Part shown: positions 12,633 to 21,076 of the stretch, piece after piece | How positions within the stretch are numbered: position 1 is the stretch's first letter | How the letters are laid out: each line of letters begins with the position of its first letter | Translations under genes and position numbers: made by a program | Virus record (IMG/VR): IMGVR_UViG_3300028840_000605 | Coordinates: 1 to 48,443 of that record | Direction: 5' to 3' (one strand) | From: a virus | Length of the DNA stretch: 48,443 nucleotides | The notes under the pieces: model-generated | Told to the model about the DNA's origin: nothing | The model's input: the letters and a program-made list of their open reading frames with translations, nothing else | Databases searched by the model: none

Positions 12633-14197
12633 TTAGATTCGATTACCCCTTATCTAAATTCGTTTGGAACGGCCCGTTTGAAGAAAGGGAACGGCCCGAA
12701 AAAGCCGGTTTCGAATGGAACGATACCATTAATGCATGGACGACGGGAAGTCCCTTTGTCGCGGCGTTATTGGCCGATGAACCGATGGACGACAACGCCC
12801 GGCGCGCGGTTGACCTTGTTAGAATAAACGCCATGAAGTCGAACTTAAATAATACCATGCTATTGAATGAACGGATCCCCGGCCCGGCAGGGCGGAACTA
12901 TCTTCCGTTTCAAGAAATAGGTATCCAACAATTAAGCCGGGCGCTTTTAACGACGCGCCCGGCCGTTTGTTGTTTCGACGAAATGGGTTTAGGGAAAACA
13001 ATTCAGGCGATCGGCGTCGCGAATAACTTAGGCTTTAAAAAACTGCTTGTCATTTGCCCGGCGTTCTTGCGCTATAATTGGTTAAGAGAGATTAACAAAT
13101 GGCATCTTTTTAGCCCCGGCGTTAACGTTATCAATTCAGGAACGGCGTCCGTAAATACATTCGAAACTCATGTTTCAAGTTATGAATTGTCCCATAAACT
13201 TGACGGCTTAAAACCTGATTTAATCATCGTTGACGAATCCCATTATTTGAAAACCGCCGAAACGAAAAGAACGCGGATTGTTTTAGGATCCCCCGACGAA
13301 AATTGGGAAGGTCTTGTTAACGAAGCGCCGACGATCTTTCTTTCGGGAACCCCGCTTCCAAATGGGAAACCGTCGGAATTGTATCCCATTATAAATCGAT
13401 GCGCGCCGGAAATAATCGACGGCCGTTCGTATTGGGAATTTATCAAGCGATTTTGTATCCTTTTCGACGACGGATACGACTTCGTAATAAAAGGAGCAAA
13501 ACGGACAAAAGAATTTCATTCACGTTTACGCGGAAGTCGTTTCATGATTCGCCGGAAGTTAACCGACGTTCTTCAAGATATGCCACCTATACGCTTTAAA
13601 ATGGCCGTCTTTCCGCCGTATGGACAAAAACTATCCAAGGTATTAGAACAAGAAAGTCGATTTAGTGCGGCGGATATTATCCGCGGCCGTTTAACCGCGG
13701 AAGGCGTTTCCGCGTTACCCCAAATCCGCCGCCAAATGGGAATCGCTAAAGCGCCGGTTTGCGCGCAATATATACAAAATATGCTTGAATCCGGCGTCGA
13801 AAAAATACCCGCCTTTTGTTATCATCGCGACGTTATCGCGGAACTCGAAAAGCGGCTTCGCGTCTATCAACCAATGGTGATTCATGGATCCGTTCCGGTA
13901 TCCCGGCGTCAAGAATACGTCGATAGATTCCAAGAAAGCCCTTACGCCCGGCTTTTGATTTGTCAGTCGCAAGCGGGCGGCGAAGGCTTTAATATGCAAG
14001 CGGCGAACAATGTCGTTCTTGTCGAACCATCTTGGACACCCAAAGATAATGAACAAGTTATCGCCCGCGTTTTCCGATATGGACAAACGAACCCCGTATT
14101 GGTTCATTATCTTGTTGTCGACGGATCCCTTGACGCGCAAATATTATCAACCGCAACCAATAAACAAAGCGACGCGGATTTGATCCTTGATCGCTAG
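12629..14197 (+). CDS. SNF2-family DEAD-like helicase / DNA translocase
   Basis: A 522-residue superfamily 2 ATPase. Residues 1-90 are a phage-type N-terminal region. Motif I DEMGLGKT is at 117-124, motif Ia near LLVICPAFLRYNW (139-151), motif II DESH at 202-205 and motif III SGTP at 239-242. The second RecA lobe carries AGGEGFNMQ and the motif VI region 'DNEQVIARVFRYGQ' (about 448-486). Such proteins remodel DNA-protein complexes or forks. In phages they commonly sit with the DUF2800, DUF2815 and polymerase genes, exactly as here, so a role in replication or recombination is well supported by context. Confidence 0.92.
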   Translation: MIRFDYPLSKFVWNGPFEERERPEKAGFEWNDTINAWTTGSPFVAALLADEPMDDNARRAVDLVRINAMKSNLNNTMLLNERIPGPAGRNYLPFQEIGIQQLSRALLTTRPAVCCFDEMGLGKTIQAIGVANNLGFKKLLVICPAFLRYNWLREINKWHLFSPGVNVINSGTASVNTFETHVSSYELSHKLDGLKPDLIIVDESHYLKTAETKRTRIVLGSPDENWEGLVNEAPTIFLSGTPLPNGKPSELYPIINRCAPEIIDGRSYWEFIKRFCILFDDGYDFVIKGAKRTKEFHSRLRGSRFMIRRKLTDVLQDMPPIRFKMAVFPPYGQKLSKVLEQESRFSAADIIRGRLTAEGVSALPQIRRQMGIAKAPVCAQYIQNMLESGVEKIPAFCYHRDVIAELEKRLRVYQPMVIHGSVPVSRRQEYVDRFQESPYARLLICQSQAGGEGFNMQAANNVVLVEPSWTPKDNEQVIARVFRYGQTNPVLVHYLVVDGSLDAQILSTATNKQSDADLILDR

Positions 14198-14293
14198 AAA
14201 GGAGCAAAAAAGAAAACCCTGTAAAACGAAAGGAAAGCTATGTTAAAACGTATCGTTAAATTACTAATCTTGTTACTAAAGAAAGGAAATCGA

Positions 14294-15142
14294 ATGGCTT
14301 TAATCGACCTGTTAGAACGCTTAGTGTCTTCCCTTGAACGCTTTGTCGTTTCACAAGAAAAAATGTCGGAAGCATATCAGAAATCAGTCGGCGTAACGGC
14401 GGAACATATCTTCGAACATGCTATGAACGAAATCGTTGATAACCGATCGGCCGCAACGCCGCCGGAAGGCGCGCCCGGAATGGTTCCGCCGGATCCGTCA
14501 ATCGTTCCGCCAGCAACCGGCCCGGCCGTTCCCGGTCCTGAATTTCCCAATTATGAAACCATGGAACTTGGACAATTGAAGGAACTAGCAAGTCAACGCG
14601 GCATTCCTCAAAAAAGCGGAACTCGAAAATCAACATATGTGAAAGCGCTTCAGAAATTTGACGCCGCCGCGGCCGCCGGAACAAGCCCGGAAACGGCCGG
14701 AACCGCCGTCGTTACCGGCGGCCCGACGGAAGCGCCGGATCCCGCGAACCCCTTCGCCGGGCAAGCAACCGGCCCGACGGGCGCGACCGGCCCCGCGGCC
14801 GTCGACCAGATAAACGCGGGAATCAACCCGTTGACCGGCGAACCGATTCCCCAATCCCCGGAAACCGGAACCGTAGACGCGCCGAACCCGTTTGGATTAA
14901 CGGACAAAGTAACGGTTAACGGCGTCAATTACCCGACCTTTATCCCCCATACTCGAAGCGAAGTCGACGCGGCCGCCGGGAAGTTCTATTCCGGCCGCGG
15001 CCAGAAGGACGGCGGCGAAAAAGGAACGTTGGCGTTGTTACAGAAAATCATGATTGAATCGACCGGCGCGAATATGATCGCCGCGATCCCTCAGGAAAAA
15101 TATCATGATTTTATTATCGCTTTGGAAAATTACAAAGACTAA
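14294..15142 (+). CDS. hypothetical protein with SAP/Rho-N-like motif and low-complexity linkers
   Basis: 282 residues from ATG 14294 (AGAAAGGAAATCG upstream). An in-frame ATG at 14240 also has GAAAGGAAAG and would add 18 residues (MLKRIVKLLILLLKKGNR). The N-terminal helices are followed by a Pro/Gly-rich linker. A SAP- or Rho-N-like element follows, about 30 residues with YETMELGQLKELASQRG then KSTYVKALQKF. A second linker with collagen-like GPTGATGP comes next. The end is a compact C-terminal domain (KVTVNGVNYPTFIPH to ENYKD). SAP-like elements bind DNA. It lies between the SNF2 and nuclease genes and is probably a replication or recombination accessory protein. Confidence 0.6.
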   Translation: MALIDLLERLVSSLERFVVSQEKMSEAYQKSVGVTAEHIFEHAMNEIVDNRSAATPPEGAPGMVPPDPSIVPPATGPAVPGPEFPNYETMELGQLKELASQRGIPQKSGTRKSTYVKALQKFDAAAAAGTSPETAGTAVVTGGPTEAPDPANPFAGQATGPTGATGPAAVDQINAGINPLTGEPIPQSPETGTVDAPNPFGLTDKVTVNGVNYPTFIPHTRSEVDAAAGKFYSGRGQKDGGEKGTLALLQKIMIESTGANMIAAIPQEKYHDFIIALENYKD

Positions 15143-15160
15143 GAAAGGATAAATAGTAAT

Positions 15161-16342
15161 ATGGAATTATCCGCTTCGGGAAGTCCAAGGTTTTTAAAAT
15201 GCCACGCGTCGCCGTTGCGATCATCTTTTATGGGTCCATCGGTTTCCGGCCCGGAAGCGAAGGAAGGAACCTTCGCGCATAACTTAGGCGAACAATGTAT
15301 TAAACGTAACCAGAAATGTATTGAATACCAAGGCCGCCGCGGTTATGTGGAAGGAACCCCTTTCGAAGTATCGTCCGAAATGGCGTCTTTCGTTCAGCTA
15401 TATGTTGACGAAGCGAAACGAATTGAACGCTTGTTTCCAAACCCTTTGATATTTATCGAAAGGCGACTTCGCTTGTTTTCCGGCGTATCGGGAACAGCCG
15501 ACCACGCGGTTATAATCCCGAAGCGGATTATTTTTATCAATGATTTAAAATACGGTCGGAAGATTATCGAACCGGATTCGGCACAAGTTAAATTTTATGC
15601 GTTAGGCTTTATTGGCGAAACTAATCCATTTGAAGCTAAAGAAGTTGATTTGGGAATAATACAACCGCGCGCGTCGCATCCTGAAGGATACGTTCGCCGA
15701 AAATTGATTCCCGTAAATGAACTAATCGAATGGAAAAACGACGTCGTAAATCCCGCGTTAAAAGAAATCCGCGGCCGGAATCCGAAGGCGACGCCCGGCC
15801 CGCATTGTGAATATTGTCAAGCGCTTATAATTTGCCCGGAGATTTTAAAAATGATTTTTCAATTACTAAGAATAACAACCAACCGGCGCGGGATCCCCGT
15901 CGAACCCGGTATCCATCCGAAACCATCCATCCTGGATAACGAATCGCTAGGCGAACTAATGCGAATCGAAGCGGTTATCCGAAACCTATCGGCAGAAATT
16001 TATAAAGTCGCGCTGGATCGGTTCAAAGCTGGAAATCGTCTTGACGGTTTTAAAATGGTTCAAGGACGCGGAACAAAGTCTTGGAAGGATCCGAAATCAA
16101 TAGAGGAAGTCCTTTCACAAATGAATCTTGCCGATAGTATATTAACCGACCCGGAATTGAAAAGCCCCGCAAAGATTCTTGAAGTATTAAAGCGATCGGG
16201 AATCGACGGAAAAACCGCCGTTAAATTCTTATCGCCTCATATCAATATTTTTCACGGTCGGAAATTGGTCCCGGTTGAAGACAAGCGGCCCGCGCAAAAC
16301 AAATCCGCCGAAGAATTGTTCGGCCCGGCGAAAGGATCCTAA
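15161..16342 (+). CDS. DUF2800-type PD-(D/E)XK nuclease (Cas4/RecB-like)
   Basis: A 393-residue protein of the DUF2800 family. 'SGSPRFLKCHAS' and 'AKEGTFAHNLGEQC' at the N-terminus are the usual family start (the latter holds the first Glu and His). 'GTADHAVI' carries the motif II Asp at about residue 110, and 'FINDLKYGRK' has the D-x-K of motif III. 'QVKFYALGF' is the following helix. A C-terminal 'PHCEYCQALIICPE' has cysteines like those that bind an iron-sulfur cluster in Cas4/AddB nucleases. It should be an exonuclease acting in recombination, paired with the ssDNA-binding protein two genes on. The C-terminal sequence AEELFGPAK resembles the 'AEEMFGG' segment of that protein. Confidence 0.82.
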   Translation: MELSASGSPRFLKCHASPLRSSFMGPSVSGPEAKEGTFAHNLGEQCIKRNQKCIEYQGRRGYVEGTPFEVSSEMASFVQLYVDEAKRIERLFPNPLIFIERRLRLFSGVSGTADHAVIIPKRIIFINDLKYGRKIIEPDSAQVKFYALGFIGETNPFEAKEVDLGIIQPRASHPEGYVRRKLIPVNELIEWKNDVVNPALKEIRGRNPKATPGPHCEYCQALIICPEILKMIFQLLRITTNRRGIPVEPGIHPKPSILDNESLGELMRIEAVIRNLSAEIYKVALDRFKAGNRLDGFKMVQGRGTKSWKDPKSIEEVLSQMNLADSILTDPELKSPAKILEVLKRSGIDGKTAVKFLSPHINIFHGRKLVPVEDKRPAQNKSAEELFGPAKGS

Positions 16343-16345
16343 CCA

Positions 16346-16576
16346 ATGGTTATTCCCGCGATTCATGACGTTTATTGTTTTCAATGCGCGCACTGTAAGC
16401 GCGGATTCTTTACCCGCGTTAAAAAATGGAAATGCGGAATGAACTATGAAGTCAACTTGTTAACCGGCGAAAGTAAATTAATGTATTGTCATACCGTTCG
16501 GAAGAAAGGTCTTTCCGACGGACTAACCAAATGTAACCACTTTAGACACGAAAAGGAAGGTAAAAAAAATGGCTGA
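16346..16576 (+). CDS. small cysteine/histidine-rich protein (76 aa)
   Basis: The product has CFQCAHCKRGF near residues 11-21 and further cysteines at WKCG, YCH and KCNHF. These could build one or two zinc sites. It is basic overall. The gene lies four bases after the DUF2800 stop and overlaps the start of the ssDNA-binding gene by eight bases, so all three are made together. It may help the nuclease or ssDNA-binding protein contact DNA, but that is inference from context. Confidence 0.65.
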   Translation: MVIPAIHDVYCFQCAHCKRGFFTRVKKWKCGMNYEVNLLTGESKLMYCHTVRKKGLSDGLTKCNHFRHEKEGKKNG

Positions 16577-17462
16577 TGCAATCGCAACAACAACGCCGCC
16601 CGTTCGGATTTCGTATCCGAATCTTTTTAAACCGAAAACCTTTAGCAAAGGAAGCGACGAAGAACCGAAATATTCGGTCATCCTGCTTTTCAATAAAGCA
16701 GATCCGGCCGCCCGTGAATATCTGAATTCGCTTTACCAAATCGTTAACCAATTGATAATTGACAAATGGCCGGATCCGGCAAACCGGCCCCGGAACCCGA
16801 TCGTCGGGAATGAATTTTCCCCCATAAAAGACGCCGACGTTTCCGCCGGTCAAAAGGATCGCATCCCGGTTGTTGAGAAAAACCCGGAATATGCTGGTCA
16901 CTGGATTATATCGACGTCAAACCGGGATAAACCCGACGTTTTCGACGAAAACAATCAGGCGATTTTGAACCCAGCGAAGATTTATCCGGGATGCTGGATC
17001 CAAGCAAATATCCATCCGTGGCCATATGACAACAATTCCGGCAAGGGAATTTCTTTCCAGATTAACGCGGCCCGGTTCGCCCGCGACGACGAACCTTTTG
17101 CTGGTCGAAAGAAACAGTCGGCTGAAGAAATGTTCGGCGGCCCGTCCGGCGCTCAAAATCCGGCTAATTACGCGCCCAATCCGGCAACCATGCAAGGACA
17201 AGCGCCCAGCCAGATACCCGGCCAGAATCCAGGATTTCAGCCCCCGGCGGCCCAAAATCAAGGATTTGCCGGTCAATCGGCCCCGCTTCCGACCCAAATG
17301 ACCCCGAACCCGACAATTCCGGCGACAAACCCGGCCGGGAATCCCGGATTTAACCCGGTTCCCGCTTCAAATCCGGCGATTCCGGCCGGTCAACAGGCGA
17401 ACCCCTATCCAACGTCGGCCCCGGTTCAGAACCCCTCTATTAACGACGACGCGCCGTTTTAA
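16569..17462 (+). CDS. DUF2815 single-stranded-DNA-binding protein with SSB-like acidic tip
   Basis: A 297-residue protein. Residues 1-190 match the DUF2815 ssDNA-binding family: 'VRISYPNLFKPK' near the start, 'PKYSVILLFNKAD', a middle with 'GCWIQANIHPWPYDN' and 'ISFQINAARFARDDEPF'. About 90 residues of Pro/Asn/Gln/Gly-rich disordered linker follow (repeated NPxx and PAxNP). The protein ends NDDAPF, resembling the DDDIPF tip by which bacterial SSB recruits partners. It should coat ssDNA and load the polymerase, nuclease or helicase encoded beside it. The start has GGAAGGTAAAAAA. The overlap with the zinc gene supports coupling. Confidence 0.85.
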   Translation: MADAIATTTPPVRISYPNLFKPKTFSKGSDEEPKYSVILLFNKADPAAREYLNSLYQIVNQLIIDKWPDPANRPRNPIVGNEFSPIKDADVSAGQKDRIPVVEKNPEYAGHWIISTSNRDKPDVFDENNQAILNPAKIYPGCWIQANIHPWPYDNNSGKGISFQINAARFARDDEPFAGRKKQSAEEMFGGPSGAQNPANYAPNPATMQGQAPSQIPGQNPGFQPPAAQNQGFAGQSAPLPTQMTPNPTIPATNPAGNPGFNPVPASNPAIPAGQQANPYPTSAPVQNPSINDDAPF

Positions 17463-17471
17463 GGGGAAATT

Positions 17472-19481
17472 ATGGATTTGACGATCGACTTCGAAACTCG
17501 AAGCCCGGTCGATTTGAAGGATCGCGGGTTATTTGTCTATTTCAGCGACCCATTAACGGAAATTATGTGTTTGGGTTACGCGATAGACAATAACCCCGCG
17601 AAACTTCTAATCCCGGATAAGTTTTTAAAATTAGTCAACCCGGAAAACCTAATATATGAAATCGGATCCCCGGCGGAAGTGATCCATTTAATCCAGGCGG
17701 CCGACCGGATAATCGCGCATAATTCGATGTTTGAATATGTCGGATGGAATAAAAAGTTCCGGGATATTTTAGGTTGGCCGGTTTTACCCATGGCGAAGGT
17801 TTACGATACTATGGCCCAATGCGCCTATCATGCATTACCTTTGAACCTGGACAGCGCTTCAAGCATTTTAAACCTTGCCGTCCAAAAAGATAAAGAAGGT
17901 CATCGGGTAATGATGAAATTATGTAAACCCCGACAGGCTTGGAAGCGCGAGAAAGCCAACGATCCCGAATGGATGTCGAAAATATATTGGCACGAAGCCC
18001 GGCACGAACTTGAAATCCTTTTTAATTATTGCGGGAAAGATGTCGAAACCGAACGCCTTCTTTTCCATACGTTGCCGAAACTTCCGGCCAACGAACGCGC
18101 CGTTTGGTTATTAGATCAAAAAATCAATTTGGCCGGGATCCCGATTGATATGGAATCCGTTAAAATCTTGACGTCGATCCTTGAGAAACGCGAAGCGGAA
18201 CAACAAGGCCGCTTCGCCGTATTGACCGACGGAAAAGTTTCCGGCCCGCGGTCGTATGTCGCCTTGAAGGATTGGATCAACGAAAAAACCGGGTTAAATA
18301 TTCAAAGCGTATCAAACGACGCCGTAACAGAATTACTTGAACGGGATAACCTTCCGACTATTGTTTCCGAAGTCCTAAAAATCAAGGCCGAACTTGCTAA
18401 ATCGTCAACGGCAAAGTTCAAAGGAATGGTTAATCGAGCATCGGCGGATAACCGCGTTCGCGGCGCGACTTTATACCATGGCGCGGCGACCGGCCGGTTC
18501 GCCGGGCGCGGAATCCAGTTTCAAAACTTACCGCGGGACTCATACGGCGAAGATGATTATCATAAAGTCATGGAATATATTATTACCGGTCAAGATGAAC
18601 GGTTAAAAGAAGAATACGACGACCCGTTCTTCATGGCGTCCAAGTGTATCCGCGGAAGTGTTAAAGCCGCGACGGGAAAACAATTCCTTAACGCGGATTA
18701 TTCGTCGATAGAAGGCGTCGGTTTAGCGTGGGCGGCCGGTGAAGAATGGGTTTTAAACGCGTATCGAAGCGGTTCCGATATGTATAAAGTCGCGGCGGCG
18801 ATGATCCTGAATAAACCCTATGATTCGATAACGGATAAGGAGCGCCAATCGCCGGGAAAGATCGCGGAACTTGCTTGTGGTTACGGCGGATCGATCGCGG
18901 CCGTTCGTCAATTCGGCGGAACGGGAACCGACGAAGAAATATATCATGGGATCGTTGCCCCATGGCGCGAAATTCGGCCGGAAACGACTAAATTTTGGCG
19001 CGCCTTGGAGTCGGCCGCCATGAAAGCGTTAAAGAACCCCGGAACGATAACTTCATATCGCGCGTTTAAATATACGGTAAACAGCGGCTTTCTTAAATGC
19101 AAATTACCATCCGGGCGCGTTCTTCATTACTTCCGGCCGGATATTCGGGAAGTATTAACCCCATGGGGAGAATATAAGAAATCGATAACGTATATTAAGA
19201 CCGACGGCGGCGGCCCGCATCGCGTTCCGACCCATGGCGGAAAACTTGTCGAAAACGTTATCCAGGCGCTTTGTCGCGACCTATTGGTAATAGCTATGTT
19301 GAATCTTGATCGCGCCGGATTCAAGATAATTCTAACCGTACACGATGAAATAATGGTTGAAGTCGATAAAGGCGACGATCGGCTTGAAGAAATGATTTCG
19401 ATAATGTCTATTGTTCCATCGTGGGCGGCCGGGATGCCGATTAAGGCCGACGGATGGATCGGCGAAAGGTTTAGAAAGTAA
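17472..19481 (+). CDS. family A DNA polymerase with 3'-5' exonuclease domain
   Basis: A 669-residue replicative polymerase. The start 'LTIDFETRSPVDLKDRG' is exonuclease motif I (Asp6, Glu8), and motif II follows in 'RIIAHNSMFEYVGW'. Polymerase motif A 'NADYSSIEGVGLAWAAGE' is at about residue 405, motif B 'KIAELACGYGGS' at about 461 and motif C 'VHDEIMVEV' near 623. It contains no 5'-nuclease domain, as in other phage PolA-like replicases. The start follows AGGGGAAATT. It sits last in the replication operon after the helicase, nuclease and SSB genes, and should copy the phage genome together with the primase-helicase on the other side of the genome. Confidence 0.95.
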   Translation: MDLTIDFETRSPVDLKDRGLFVYFSDPLTEIMCLGYAIDNNPAKLLIPDKFLKLVNPENLIYEIGSPAEVIHLIQAADRIIAHNSMFEYVGWNKKFRDILGWPVLPMAKVYDTMAQCAYHALPLNLDSASSILNLAVQKDKEGHRVMMKLCKPRQAWKREKANDPEWMSKIYWHEARHELEILFNYCGKDVETERLLFHTLPKLPANERAVWLLDQKINLAGIPIDMESVKILTSILEKREAEQQGRFAVLTDGKVSGPRSYVALKDWINEKTGLNIQSVSNDAVTELLERDNLPTIVSEVLKIKAELAKSSTAKFKGMVNRASADNRVRGATLYHGAATGRFAGRGIQFQNLPRDSYGEDDYHKVMEYIITGQDERLKEEYDDPFFMASKCIRGSVKAATGKQFLNADYSSIEGVGLAWAAGEEWVLNAYRSGSDMYKVAAAMILNKPYDSITDKERQSPGKIAELACGYGGSIAAVRQFGGTGTDEEIYHGIVAPWREIRPETTKFWRALESAAMKALKNPGTITSYRAFKYTVNSGFLKCKLPSGRVLHYFRPDIREVLTPWGEYKKSITYIKTDGGGPHRVPTHGGKLVENVIQALCRDLLVIAMLNLDRAGFKIILTVHDEIMVEVDKGDDRLEEMISIMSIVPSWAAGMPIKADGWIGERFRK

Positions 19482-19510
19482 TTGTCGCGTTCGTTGTTTC
19501 ATGCTATAAC
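19482..19510 (+). promoter_or_regulatory. candidate promoter before the last rightward gene
   Basis: TTGTCG (19482-19487), a 17-bp spacer and TATAAC (19505-19510) resemble a sigma70 promoter, matching 4 of 6 and 5 of 6 consensus bases. It starts right after the polymerase stop. Confidence 0.35.
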
Positions 19511-19545
19511 GAATAACTGAAAATAATACAACGAAAGGCGACCCG

Positions 19546-19812
19546 ATGAAAATAACGACGGCAGGAATATTAAAAACGATATCTCATATAATGTTCTGGT
19601 TTGTTAGCCTTGGAGTTTTGGTAACGATCGATCTAAATTACCGACGCGACTTTATTTACGATAATGATTTAATAGAAATTAATTGCGAGTGTTCGCGCTC
19701 GTTTTGCATTGTTCGAAAGGCCCGGCCGGAAGATGTTGCGCGACATATGGGGTATGAAAATATTAACGCTTGCCCGATCCTTCCTGTTCCGTTGCCGTTG
19801 GATGAACTTTAA
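19546..19812 (+). CDS. small membrane protein with cysteine pair (88 aa)
   Basis: The N-terminal region has a transmembrane helix (ISHIMFWFVSLGVLVTI, about residues 12-28). After it comes an outward or periplasmic-looking domain with acidic residues and CECSRSFC (about residues 46-53). The end is proline-rich (CPILPVPLPLDEL). The start has CGAAAGGCG. It is the last rightward gene, and its end overlaps the end of the convergent leftward gene at 19763 by 50 bases. Function unknown; a cell-envelope role is suggested by topology only. Confidence 0.65.
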   Translation: MKITTAGILKTISHIMFWFVSLGVLVTIDLNYRRDFIYDNDLIEINCECSRSFCIVRKARPEDVARHMGYENINACPILPVPLPLDEL

Positions 19813-20047
19813 TCGGCGGCGGCGGCCCGGCAATTTCAGCGGCCGGTCGATTGTAATTCATTAAAAAATCGTCAATTCGCTTCCTTATATATTCGACGTC
19901 TTTTTGTATCGTTTCAATTTTTACGCCTTCCTTACCCGCTTCAAGAATGCCGGTCGAAACCCAGCCAACCCATGAAACGAAAACTAAACCCATAAACGAA
20001 ATCGCGATCTTAACAACCAATTTTGGAAGTTTTACAGAATTATTCAT
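19763..20047 (-). CDS. membrane protein with coiled coil, possible holin/lysis-associated
   Basis: A 94-residue protein with one membrane helix (LVVKIAISFMGLVFVSWVGWV, about residues 10-30). A helical stretch follows (IETIQKDVEYIRKRIDDFLMNY) with heptad-like spacing, then a Pro-rich C-terminus (AGPPPPIKVHP). It is the last gene of the leftward structural operon. Small membrane proteins with one or two spans at the end of tail operons are often holins or holin partners. The endolysin lies elsewhere (3158-3757), so this remains a positional guess. The ATG at 20047 has AAAAAGGAATT. Confidence 0.6.
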   Translation of the reverse strand: MNNSVKLPKLVVKIAISFMGLVFVSWVGWVSTGILEAGKEGVKIETIQKDVEYIRKRIDDFLMNYNRPAAEIAGPPPPIKVHPTATEQEGSGKR

Positions 20048-20062
20048 CGATTCAATTCCTTT

Positions 20063-21061
20063 TTAAAAAAGGTTAAGCCGCATCCATGTCATTCCGATAC
20101 TGTTTGTCGCGTTAGAACTTTGGCCGGTAAATTTAACCGTTGCCCCGGCCGCGGTGAAGTCATGAGAAAAAGCGACCGGCGCGCGGTAATCCGTAGCGGC
20201 CGGATAACCCGTTGGCAACCACGTTGAATAACTCAATATGCTTGAATGCCCGGTGTATGGGGAAGACTGATCGAAAAGGAATTCAGCCACGATTTGATAT
20301 TCATTATCGTTAACCGCCGATTCAAAATTCCCGAAACTGAAGGACGACGTTCCGACGTAAAATCTTATTATTTGCGTTCCGCCGCCGCCGTTATCGATCT
20401 TATTTGCAAGCGCGACAACTCGAAATCCCTTATATATTAAATGAACGTCACGCGGTAAGGCAATTGTGCATAAATCGCCTTCAGTCGCAACGCCGGAAAC
20501 AAGAACCGGCGTTCCGTCAAAAAGATTCGGATTCGGATTCATAAGAATAAAGTCGTCAAGCCCGGCATCGTATCGCGCTGTTACCCGTTGATTCGCCCGA
20601 ATTTCGCCGCCGACTAAAGCGCGGCCCGTTTCATAAATCAAATCTTTAGCGGCCAAAGATCCGACCCGAAGCGTTGACGCGCCGGAATTATCATTCGTCG
20701 CCATGAATTCGACTAATTGGCCGTCGTAATATTCGTCGATAACCTGCCCGGATTTGAACGGCGAAACTTGATAAGTATTCGCGGAACCGGAATCTTCCAT
20801 TGACGGATTATATCCACAAAGCGCCATTAATCCATCGAAACGATCGGACGCTAACCGGGTATCGGCCGCGCCGGACGAAGTTATGTTCGCATCGTTTTGA
20901 AGTTTTAAAAGAAAACCTAACCAATCGTTAGCCCATTCCTTTTCAACCGGCGTTCCGTCGCCGGATACACCCGGCGTTACTTCGTTCTTAAAAGATCCGC
21001 CCGGATAATTTGCGCTAGACGTAACCGCGTTAGCGTATTCGGTCGCTATATCAATCGCCAT
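20063..21061 (-). CDS. tail fibre / tail appendage protein
   Basis: 332 residues from ATG 21061 (AAAGGGG seven bases upstream); a TTG two codons earlier is less likely. The N-terminal part has 'EWANDWLGFLLKLQNDANI', as in phage fibre proteins. A central beta-rich segment of the common phage tail-fibre type follows ('NTYQVSPFKSG', 'VEFMATNDNSGASTLRVGSL', then 'YETGRALVGGEIRANQRV'). The C-terminal ~170 residues are beta-rich with many aromatic and Gly/Ser residues (ATDYRAPVAFSHDF, GMTWMRLNLF), as in receptor-binding heads. It follows the gp48-like baseplate gene, the usual place for a fibre. Confidence 0.72.
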   Translation of the reverse strand: MAIDIATEYANAVTSSANYPGGSFKNEVTPGVSGDGTPVEKEWANDWLGFLLKLQNDANITSSGAADTRLASDRFDGLMALCGYNPSMEDSGSANTYQVSPFKSGQVIDEYYDGQLVEFMATNDNSGASTLRVGSLAAKDLIYETGRALVGGEIRANQRVTARYDAGLDDFILMNPNPNLFDGTPVLVSGVATEGDLCTIALPRDVHLIYKGFRVVALANKIDNGGGGTQIIRFYVGTSSFSFGNFESAVNDNEYQIVAEFLFDQSSPYTGHSSILSYSTWLPTGYPAATDYRAPVAFSHDFTAAGATVKFTGQSSNATNSIGMTWMRLNLF

Positions 21062-21076
21062 GGTCAACCCCTTTTA

